Origin: Thermoplasmatales archaeon
Lineage (GTDB): Archaea; Thermoplasmatota; E2; UBA202; DSCA01
Assembly (NCBI GenBank): GCA_011049295.1
Contig: DSCA01000204.1
Span: 1 to 7,091, forward strand
Direction: 5' to 3'
Length of the DNA: 7,091 nt
The notes under the pieces are model-generated. The model made no database searches. It saw only the letters and a list, made by a program, of their open reading frames with translations, and had not been told where the DNA came from. Both the position numbers and the translations under genes were made by a program. Of this stretch, positions 1 to 4,818 are shown in pieces (positions within the stretch are counted from its first letter, which is position 1; the number at the start of each line of letters is the position of its first letter).

Positions 1-88
1 CATCGTGATGAAGGACAGGGTGTGTTGATTTTGAATTGCCTGACGCCACTTCCCGCTACAGTAATCGGTGGTTGAAACAAAAAATATG

Positions 89-102
89 AGAGAAAATTCT
101 CT
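89..102. promoter_or_regulatory. Near-perfect inverted repeat, possible operator
   Basis: The arms AGAGAA (89-94) and TTCTCT (97-102) are exact reverse complements separated by two A residues. The site lies about 80 bp upstream of the L15e TATA box and about 15 bp upstream of a second TATA-like stretch. This size and symmetry fit a dimeric archaeal regulator site. AT-rich DNA yields such short repeats by chance, so the assignment is weak. Confidence 0.2.
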
Positions 103-115
103 AATGTGACAAAGT

Positions 116-127
116 CAAATTATATAT
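116..127 (+). promoter_or_regulatory. Possible secondary TATA element
   Basis: The stretch AAATTATATATG resembles an archaeal TATA box. A start about 25 bp downstream would fall near 146-150, giving the L15e operon a leader of roughly 60 nt from a second promoter. A T6 run at 133-138 follows. It could instead serve no gene at all, since the box at 181-188 is better placed. Confidence 0.25.
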
Positions 128-180
128 GTCGCTTTTTTCTCATGGACACCAGGTTGCCCGGGCTCCCGTCATCCAAATGA

Positions 181-188
181 TTATATAA
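181..188 (+). promoter_or_regulatory. TATA box of the L15e operon
   Basis: TTATATAA lies with its centre about 27 bp before the ATG at 211. An A-rich stretch (CCAAATGA) just upstream could be the TFB recognition element. Archaeal transcription usually starts about 22-27 bp downstream of the TATA centre, which puts the start at or next to the A of the ATG. The operon should therefore begin with a leaderless or nearly leaderless mRNA. The box is itself palindromic, so direction is set by the BRE and by the gene. Confidence 0.7.
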
Positions 189-210
189 GGGGTTGCTTTT
201 ACCGAGTAAA

Positions 211-792
211 ATGGCCAAAGGAATGTATCACTATCTCCGGGACGCGTGGAAACAGCCCGACACGTCCTATCAATCGCCACAGTGGCATCGCCTCATCCAG
301 TGGAGACAGGAGGGCAGCGTGGTGCGCCTGGAGCATCCCACCCGCCCCGACCGGGCCCGCTCCCTGGGCTACAAGGCCAAACAGGGATTCGTCGTGGTCC
401 GCAGCCGGGTTCGCAAGGGCAGCCTGCGCAAACAGCGCCCCAACGCCGGTCGCCGCCCCAAACGCATGGGCGTAAACAAGATAACCGCCAAAAAATCCAC
501 CCGCCGCATGGCCGAGGAGCGGGCAGCCAAGCGCTACCCCAACATGGAGGTGCTGAACTCCTACAAGGTGGGAGCCGACGGCCGACACCACTACTACGAG
601 GTCATCCTGGTGGACCGCAGCCATCCCGCCATTGCCAACGACGGAGACATCAGCTGGATTACCGAGGAGCGGAACCGGGTGTTCAGGGGAAAAACCTCTG
701 CCGGCAAGAAGGGCCGCGGCCTGCGCAACAAGGGCAAGGGTGCGGAGAAGGTACGTCCCAGTATCCGGGCCCACAAGCGCCAGGGCAAGTAG
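211..792 (+). CDS. rpl15e: 50S ribosomal protein L15e
   Basis: This is the archaeal/eukaryotic large-subunit protein L15e, which binds 23S rRNA; it is not related to bacterial L15. The 193-residue product has the family length. Its N-terminus MAKGMYHYLRDAW is typical, and so are the basic stretches in the middle (RKGSLRKQRPNAGRRPKR), the segment around YEVILVDRSHPAI and the Lys/Arg-rich tail ending near RAHKRQGK. I chose the ATG at 211 over an in-frame TTG at 193 for two reasons. Family proteins begin at this point, and the TTG lies only 5 bp past the TATA box, so it would not be transcribed. The TAG stop is followed directly by the ATG of the next gene, so the two are surely co-transcribed. 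Confidence 0.97.
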   Translation: MAKGMYHYLRDAWKQPDTSYQSPQWHRLIQWRQEGSVVRLEHPTRPDRARSLGYKAKQGFVVVRSRVRKGSLRKQRPNAGRRPKRMGVNKITAKKSTRRMAEERAAKRYPNMEVLNSYKVGADGRHHYYEVILVDRSHPAIANDGDISWITEERNRVFRGKTSAGKKGRGLRNKGKGAEKVRPSIRAHKRQGK

Positions 793-1233
793 ATGGGAGC
801 GCCCTTTCATTACGTCGCCCTCACCGCCTTTTGCTATGCCACCGAAGTCAAGGAAAGGGTAGCCCGAGCCTTGCGCTTGGCCGCCGCCGGCACCGACAGT
901 GCCGAGATGCCCGTTTCCCAGGACCCCGTCGAGGGTCAGTTCGGCGACTCCCTGACCGTGCTCACCCTCACCCTGGAGACCGCGCCCGCCATCCGGAATT
1001 TCTGTCAGCGACTCTTTCCGCTGCTCCTCCGGGAGGAGGCAGAGAAGCGCGTCGACGACGACTGTTTTTTTCACCTACGCCTGAGCAAGGAGGCCGCCTA
1101 TGCCGGTCGACTGGACGTGGTAAGCCAGGGAGACGTGATTACCGTCAAGGGCAAAATACGGGCCTATCCGGCGCGGCGGGAGAACGCCCTCCGGGTGGTG
1201 CAGGAGGCCGTGGCCGCCTACCACAACGGTTAA
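793..1233 (+). CDS. Archaeal exosome-associated RNA-binding protein (COG1325 type)
   Basis: The 146-residue product matches the archaeal RNA-binding family often described as a predicted exosome subunit (COG1325). Signatures visible are the early CYATEVKERV segment (about residues 14-23), the middle GQFGDSLTVL segment (about 48-57), and the LRLSKEAAYAGRL segment near residue 100 with RVDDD just before it. The family is known from gene neighbourhoods with L15e, RNase P subunits and exosome genes, and is thought to bind RNA; its exact role is not well defined. Here it abuts L15e with no spacer and has no Shine-Dalgarno site, so translation probably couples to L15e. Unlike in many archaeal genomes, no RNase P protein gene follows; a zinc-ribbon gene does. 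Confidence 0.88.
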   Translation: MGAPFHYVALTAFCYATEVKERVARALRLAAAGTDSAEMPVSQDPVEGQFGDSLTVLTLTLETAPAIRNFCQRLFPLLLREEAEKRVDDDCFFHLRLSKEAAYAGRLDVVSQGDVITVKGKIRAYPARRENALRVVQEAVAAYHNG

Positions 1234-1248
1234 GAGCCAGCGGCCCAT

Positions 1249-1701
1249 ATGGGTATGATGGACCATACCCGCGTGACCTGCCCCAACTGTGGAGGCCATT
1301 TTGAGATTCACGTACGGGCCACCCGCGGCAAGTGCCCACATTGCAGCATCTCCCTTATCTATGAGACGGTACGGGAGCCGCCGGTACAGGAGATGCCCCG
1401 GGCGGCGCCTGAGCCAGCCGAGCCAGCCGCTGTGCCTCCTCCCGTCGTCCAGCCTCCGCCGTCGGAGCCGGCGCCGTCTGAGCAGCCCGCCGCTGAGGCC
1501 CCGCCACAGGCTGTGCAGGAAAAAGTGGACATCACCCGCATCGAGCACCTGGTGGATGCCATGGACCATGAGAGGGGTGCTCCCCGGCCCTCCATTTCAG
1601 ACATTGCGGTGATTGAGTCTCTGGTCCCGGATACCGGTCACCTCTCCATAGAAAAGAAAGTGGACCGTCTCCTCCGCTCCCGGACCAGGACTAAAGGGTA
1701 A
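1249..1701 (+). CDS. Zinc-ribbon protein with Pro/Ala-rich linker, unknown function
   Basis: The 150-residue product starts with a zinc ribbon: CPNC at residues 11-14 and CPHC at 29-32, a four-cysteine site like those in many archaeal nucleic-acid or complex-scaffold proteins. A long Pro/Ala/Glu-rich, probably disordered linker follows (about 46-92). The C-terminal segment (about 93-150) looks helical and ends in a basic tail. In-frame ATGs at 1255 and 1258 are alternative starts and would not affect the ribbon. The gene begins 15 bp after the COG1325-type gene, so it is probably the third gene of the L15e operon. That placement hints at an RNA or ribosome-related role, which is inference. 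Its last 11 bp overlap the end of the convergent hydrolase gene. I do not recognise the full-length protein. Confidence 0.8.
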   Translation: MGMMDHTRVTCPNCGGHFEIHVRATRGKCPHCSISLIYETVREPPVQEMPRAAPEPAEPAAVPPPVVQPPPSEPAPSEQPAAEAPPQAVQEKVDITRIEHLVDAMDHERGAPRPSISDIAVIESLVPDTGHLSIEKKVDRLLRSRTRTKG

Positions 1702-2335
1702 AAACCCATACCTCGTGCTCCTCCGGCAAATCCTCATGGTCGATTTCTATTTCGTTGGCCACATGCCGGATGTAGCACATTTTTTTGGCCAGTTCCAGAA
1801 ACTCCTCCACCCGCTCGATGGGCAGGGACAGACCGCTCACCCTATAGTGCATGGGTATCACCACCCGGGGCTTGATTTTTTTGCACAGGGCCAGCGCCTC
1901 CCGGCTGTCAATGGTGAACACGCCTCCCACCGGTACAAACAGCACGTCCACCTGGCCGATGGCGCTCAGGGTTTCTTCATCCGGCAGGTGTCCCAGGTCT
2001 CCCAGGTGGCAGAAGGTTATGCCATCTACGACGAAGGTGAAAATGTTGTTGATGCCGCGCTTTTTGCCCTCCTCCTTGTCGTGGTAGGAAATATAGGATG
2101 CAACGCGTATATCCCGGACGGTGGTATCTCCACCCTTCACCACGGTGGTGGTCTCTTTCTCCACTGCTTTCACCTTGTTGTGGTCGTAATGGTCGTGGCT
2201 TACCAGGACGACGTCGGCCTTTACGTGTGGAGGCTGAATTCCTATGGAACTGCCGTCGTGGGGGTCAGTCACCAGGGTGACATTTTCGTTGGAAATTTCA
2301 AAGCAGGAATGGCCGTGCCACACAATGGTAATCAT
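1691..2335 (-). CDS. Metallo-beta-lactamase-fold hydrolase (COG2220/UlaG-like)
   Basis: The 214-residue product is a single-domain metallo-beta-lactamase-fold protein of the UlaG/UPF0173 type. The opening VWHGHSCFEI and the TDPHDG motif (residues 23-28) are typical. The metal site is SHDHYDH at 46-52 (His47, His49, Asp51, His52), with His110 in FCHLGDLGH, the VGGVFTID segment (136-143) and His163 in PMHY. All expected ligands are present, so it should be an active, probably cytosolic, metal-dependent hydrolase. The substrate cannot be named; this group has been linked to sugar lactones, phosphodiesters and other substrates. It starts one base after the stop of the helix-hairpin-helix gene, so the two form an operon. 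Its 3' end overlaps the zinc-ribbon gene by 11 bp tail to tail. Confidence 0.93.
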   Translation of the reverse strand: MITIVWHGHSCFEISNENVTLVTDPHDGSSIGIQPPHVKADVVLVSHDHYDHNKVKAVEKETTTVVKGGDTTVRDIRVASYISYHDKEEGKKRGINNIFTFVVDGITFCHLGDLGHLPDEETLSAIGQVDVLFVPVGGVFTIDSREALALCKKIKPRVVIPMHYRVSGLSLPIERVEEFLELAKKMCYIRHVANEIEIDHEDLPEEHEVWVFTL

Positions 2336-2336
2336 G

Positions 2337-2975
2337 CTACCCTATGAGCTTGCGCTTGAGCCGCTGCCAGAGGCCTTCCCGGGTCACCGGAATGTTTCCA
2401 TGCCAGGCCCCGTCGAACCACAGGCGGGTGGTGTCGTCGCTGTCCACGTGGACGGCAATGGACTCCGCGGTGGCCCGGTGGTCCATGCCGGCGCCCCTGA
2501 ACACGGGCACCTTTTCATGCACTTTTTCCTTTATTTTGACGCAGGCCGTTTCCCCCTGCAGGGTGATGGCCGCGTTGCCGGGACCGATGTCCTCTGCCAC
2601 CACCGCTTTTTTGGCCACGGGCTGCGGTGGGGTGGTCATCTGCCGGGCCTGCTGCGTCCAGTCTGCAAACCTTTTTTCCGTCACGCCCATTTTCTGGGCC
2701 AGTGCCAGGTCTGCCCCAGCCAGGTCCTCCACGGTGTGAATGCCCTGCTTTTTCAGCTTTTTTTCAAAGGTGGGTCCGATGCCCTTGATGTCGGTGAGCA
2801 GATTCATCTGCCGGGCCGTCTCCTGCCACTGCTGCAGCAGTTTCTCCCCCAGGCCGGCGGTCTTGGCCACCTGGGAAATGTTCATCTTTCTCAGGTCATG
2901 GATGCTGGTCACACCGGCCCTTTTGAGCTTTTTTGCATAGGTTTCGCCTATTCCCTTTATGTCAGTAAGATTCAT
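2337..2975 (-). CDS. Tandem helix-hairpin-helix protein (DUF4332-like)
   Basis: The 212-residue product begins with two copies of a roughly 57-residue helix-hairpin-helix unit. Copy one has LTDIKGIG at residues 3-10 and a Trp at 50; copy two has LTDIKGIG at 60-67 and a Trp at 106. Each is followed by a KKLK helix and a second helical hairpin, as in DUF4332-type or polymerase-beta-like HhH domains that bind the DNA or RNA backbone without sequence preference. The remainder (about 125-212) is a mixed, probably beta-rich region with a basic end (LWQRLKRKLIG) that I do not recognise. The gene leads a two-gene operon with the metallo-hydrolase and has its own TATA box. DNA repair or nucleic-acid metabolism is plausible but inferred. 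Confidence 0.88.
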   Translation of the reverse strand: MNLTDIKGIGETYAKKLKRAGVTSIHDLRKMNISQVAKTAGLGEKLLQQWQETARQMNLLTDIKGIGPTFEKKLKKQGIHTVEDLAGADLALAQKMGVTEKRFADWTQQARQMTTPPQPVAKKAVVAEDIGPGNAAITLQGETACVKIKEKVHEKVPVFRGAGMDHRATAESIAVHVDSDDTTRLWFDGAWHGNIPVTREGLWQRLKRKLIG

Positions 2976-2979
2976 GGTC

Positions 2980-2994
2980 CCCTAAATGTAAGGG
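2980..2994. promoter_or_regulatory. Short inverted repeat near the HhH gene start
   Basis: CCCT at 2980-2983 and AGGG at 2991-2994 are reverse complements separated by seven bases. They sit between the minus-strand TATA box and the ATG, over the expected transcription start. A repressor site is possible; four-base arms are short and may be chance. Confidence 0.18.
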
Positions 2995-3000
2995 CCTCTC

Positions 3001-3008
3001 AATATAAA
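3001..3008 (-). promoter_or_regulatory. TATA box of the HhH/metallo-hydrolase operon
   Basis: Read on the minus strand the sequence is TTTATATT, centred about 29 bp before the ATG at 2975. Transcription should begin at or a few bases before the start codon. No Shine-Dalgarno sequence lies before the ATG, which agrees with a leaderless message. The box is one half of a divergent promoter whose other half is at 3027-3033. Confidence 0.6.
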
Positions 3009-3020
3009 AAAGTTAAGTGG

Positions 3021-3030
3021 AAAACGTTTT
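3021..3030. repeat. Perfect 10-bp palindrome between divergent promoters
   Basis: AAAACGTTTT is fully self-complementary. Its right half runs into the plus-strand TATA-like element at 3027-3033, and it lies in the stretch where both divergent promoters would carry their BRE. A bound regulator here could act on both operons. The palindrome may also simply reflect a BRE/TATA overlap. Confidence 0.35.
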
Positions 3031-3033
3031 AAT
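3027..3033 (+). promoter_or_regulatory. TATA-like box of the HisA-like/DUF2240 operon
   Basis: TTTTAAT is centred about 27 bp before the ATG at 3057, with a purine-rich stretch (GTGGAAAACG) as a possible BRE immediately upstream. It predicts a leaderless mRNA. The box is weaker than the one before L15e. Confidence 0.5.
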
Positions 3034-3056
3034 CGCCGCTCCGTTGTGTTTTTCGC

Positions 3057-3536
3057 ATGGACGTCCTTCCGCTGGTCCACGTGGAGCAGGGCACAGTCAT
3101 CGAGGCGGGTAGAGCCACGCCGGCCGCCCCACGCTTCCGCGAGCTGCACAAAGAGCACGACGAGGTATACGTCATGGACCTGGATGGCATCAATTACAAC
3201 CGGTCCCACCTCGACGTGTACAAAAAGGTCTCCCGCAAACCGTTCCTGTGGATTGACGCCCTTCCCCGTCGGGTGGAGGATGTCATAGACCTGGTGGTGG
3301 CCGGCGCCAAGCGGATAACGGTGGGGGAGGCGATGGGGGACGAGAGCCTGCGCAGCGTCCGGGACATCTACGAGGGGGAGCTCTACCTGCGGGGCCCGGA
3401 TGCCGGGCGGGCCGCCGTCACCGCTGCCCGCCTGGGCTGCGAGGGCATCGTGCTCCTGGAGCCCGGGGAGGTAGAAGGGGACCTGCCCACCTGGGGCATT
3501 TACCCGGACCAGCAGGTGGTGAAAAAGATAGCATGA
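3057..3536 (+). CDS. Short HisA-related (COG1411-like) TIM-barrel fragment protein
   Basis: The 159-residue product resembles the first half of HisA, the phosphoribosyl isomerase of histidine synthesis, and its uncharacterised archaeal relatives (COG1411). The pieces that align are LPLVHVEQGTVI (strand 1), VYVMDLDGI at 37-45 (strand 2), FLWIDALPRRVEDV at 63-76 and VAGAKRITVGEAM at 81-92 (strands 3 and 4), and a later strand GCEGIVLLEPGEVEG. HisA and COG1411 proteins usually have about 220-250 residues, so roughly a third is missing. The strand-1 catalytic Asp of HisA is His8 here. The reading frame is clean with its own promoter, so it looks like a short protein, not decay. Histidine synthesis is unlikely; the function is unknown. 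It overlaps the DUF2240 gene by ATGA. Confidence 0.75.
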   Translation: MDVLPLVHVEQGTVIEAGRATPAAPRFRELHKEHDEVYVMDLDGINYNRSHLDVYKKVSRKPFLWIDALPRRVEDVIDLVVAGAKRITVGEAMGDESLRSVRDIYEGELYLRGPDAGRAAVTAARLGCEGIVLLEPGEVEGDLPTWGIYPDQQVVKKIA

Positions 3537-4009
3537 CCACGGAACTCAAGCAACTGGTTGCCTTCCTGTTTCAGCGCAGCGGCAAAGAGTTGCTGACGGC
3601 CCAGGAAATATACATGACGCTCTCCTACGAGTTGGGCTGGATGACTCCCGGGGAGGCCAAAAAACTCATCACCCAGGCTGTAGAGCGGGGGCTGCTGCAG
3701 GAGGACACGGAGGGCTACACTCCCACCTTTGCCTTCCGGGATGTGGACATCCCGCTGGGCTTTCACATCGACGGCCTGGTGGTGGACGATGCACCCACCA
3801 CGCCTCTTTCCGACAACGTGGTGGAGGAGGTGGTGGCGGCCCTGGAAAAAAAGGGTCAGGGGGCGCGAGACACCCGGCAGCGTATCGAGGAAACCGCCCG
3901 GCGGCAGCACATAATCCCGGAGGCCGCGGCTCTGGTGGTGGCTCACCGGCAGGGCCTGGATACCGCTCCTTTCCTTCCTTCGGCCTGGAAGGCGGTTAAA
4001 AAGGCCTGA
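3533..4009 (+). CDS. DUF2240 family protein
   Basis: The 158-residue product matches the archaeal family DUF2240, for which no function is established. Recognisable are TLSYELGWMTPGEAKKLI at 29-46, the ERGLL end of that helix pair at 51-55, and the YTPTF...DVDIPLGF segment at 62-77. The arrangement of short helices followed by a strand pair resembles a winged-helix-like fold, which would suggest DNA, RNA or protein binding; this is inference. The C-terminal half (about 92-150) is helical and charged. The start codon lies inside the stop region of the HisA-like gene (ATGA, 4-bp overlap), so translation is coupled. An AGGTGGTG stretch about a dozen bases upstream could serve as a weak ribosome-binding site. 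Confidence 0.85.
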   Translation: MTTELKQLVAFLFQRSGKELLTAQEIYMTLSYELGWMTPGEAKKLITQAVERGLLQEDTEGYTPTFAFRDVDIPLGFHIDGLVVDDAPTTPLSDNVVEEVVAALEKKGQGARDTRQRIEETARRQHIIPEAAALVVAHRQGLDTAPFLPSAWKAVKKA

Positions 4010-4027
4010 CCCCTGTTTTTACCGGCT
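4010..4027 (+). terminator. Possible T-tract terminator between convergent genes
   Basis: Only 18 bp separate the stop of the DUF2240 gene from the stop of the convergent membrane-protein gene. A T5 run at 4016-4020 could help end the plus-strand transcript, as archaeal termination relies on T-rich tracts. No hairpin accompanies it, and the run is short. Confidence 0.3.
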
Positions 4028-4741
4028 CTAGGGCATCGGTCGGACGTCCAGGGCAAACCCCAGGCAGAAGGTGGGATCCGGCGCTCCCTGTATGGGCACC
4101 ATGACGTGCAGAATGATGCCGGCAAAGCCCGAAACCAGATAGCTGACGTAGTCCCCGGCGGAAATAACCTGCCGGCCGTTGACCCCGAGGGTCACCAGCT
4201 GTCCCTGTCCCCCGTCCAGAGGGGAAACCACCATGAAGGGGAGGAGGATGCGCAGGGGAAGGGCAAAGTGGGAGAGAACAATCCAGGTGATGAACACCCC
4301 CAGACCGGAGGAGCCCAGCAGTTGGCCGGCTATGTAGCCCACCGCCATGTCCAGGGGATAGGCCACCAGGGCCTTGGACAGAAAACCGTACATCAGGCAC
4401 AGGCTGTTGCTGATGCCGTCCTTTTCCTGGCCCAAGACGGTCAGGAGTTCCAGCAGGCCGGTTACGTCGATGCCGTAGCGTGCCAACCCGGACACCCTCT
4501 CCCGGGCCTCCGGGTAGTATCCGTTGTCCAGGGCGCGCTGCAGGTGCTGCATCTCCGCCGTCAGGCCCTCCGCCTCCGTCAGGGACAGGGAATATTCCGC
4601 CTGTTTCCATGTCATGCCCTGGACGGTCTGCAGGGTCACCGTGGCCGGGCTCTCGCCACTGACGGCCGTCGGCTGCTGGGCCTGGGCGAACCCCACGGCA
4701 ATCAGGACGGATGCCGCGGCCAGAACCAGGATTTTGCTCAT
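4028..4741 (-). CDS. Exported membrane protein of unknown function
   Basis: The 237-residue product opens with a clear Sec signal: MSK, a hydrophobic core LVLAAASVLIAVG and a likely cleavage after AQA (residue 21). A soluble, mostly helical segment follows (about 40-105). Then come two or three membrane-spanning stretches at about 124-142, 147-172 and 198-216, with PLDGGQGQL between the last two. I know no family for it. I chose the ATG at 4741 because the signal peptide begins there and a TATA box lies the right distance upstream. The frame runs on to about 5389, but that part is a shadow of the permease gene. It is the last of the envelope block, 77 bp behind the permease and with its own promoter, so a link to transport is only positional. 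Confidence 0.78.
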   Translation of the reverse strand: MSKILVLAAASVLIAVGFAQAQQPTAVSGESPATVTLQTVQGMTWKQAEYSLSLTEAEGLTAEMQHLQRALDNGYYPEARERVSGLARYGIDVTGLLELLTVLGQEKDGISNSLCLMYGFLSKALVAYPLDMAVGYIAGQLLGSSGLGVFITWIVLSHFALPLRILLPFMVVSPLDGGQGQLVTLGVNGRQVISAGDYVSYLVSGFAGIILHVMVPIQGAPDPTFCLGFALDVRPMP

Positions 4742-4766
4742 GTGCTCCCAGGATGAACTGGAATGT

Positions 4767-4777
4767 GTATTTAAAAA
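4767..4777 (-). promoter_or_regulatory. TATA box of the exported membrane-protein gene
   Basis: On the minus strand the stretch reads TTTTTAAATAC, centred about 31 bp before the ATG at 4741. The expected start gives a leader of only a few bases. It lies in the 77-bp gap after the permease gene and indicates separate transcription of the downstream gene. Confidence 0.6.
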
Positions 4778-4818
4778 TTGGTGCTGTCTCTTTGCCGCCG
4801 CTGGCCGCCGGACGTCTG

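Larger units (their letters stand above)
1..180. other. Non-coding upstream region of the L15e operon
   Basis: No convincing gene is visible here. The stretch is clearly more AT-rich than the genes. It holds a near-palindrome at 89-102 (AGAGAA, two bases, TTCTCT), a second TATA-like stretch at about 116-127 and a T6 run at 133-138. One plus-strand frame stays open from base 1 to a TGA at 73-75, which could be the tail of an upstream gene, but 24 codons prove nothing. A 12-codon ATG frame at 142-180 ends just before the main TATA box. What the region does beyond carrying the promoter cannot be decided from sequence alone. Confidence 0.6.

Noticed and set aside
5..43. Possible C/D box RNA: GTGATGA at 5-11 (C box) and CTGA at 40-43 (D box)
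   Set aside because: The span is short for an archaeal C/D RNA, no proper D' box precedes the weak C'-like GTGTTGA at 22-28, and there is no convincing terminal stem.
71..78. GTTGAAAC, like the end of some CRISPR repeats
   Set aside because: It occurs once, with no spaced copies in the window.
142..180. 12-codon ATG frame ahead of L15e, a possible leader peptide
   Set aside because: It ends just before the main TATA box, so the main L15e transcript would not contain it; no supporting codon pattern.
193..210. TTG start for L15e, 18 bases upstream of the ATG
   Set aside because: It sits 5 bp from the TATA box and before the likely transcript start, and family proteins begin at the ATG.
199..1074. 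Long minus-strand open frame (291 codons) opposite L15e and the COG1325-type gene
   Set aside because: Low-complexity Gly/Ala/Val/His product typical of an antisense shadow in GC-rich DNA; the plus-strand genes are clear.
2976..3209. Minus-strand open frame of 75 codons over the divergent promoter
   Set aside because: It covers the promoter and the HisA-like gene and its product has no recognisable features.
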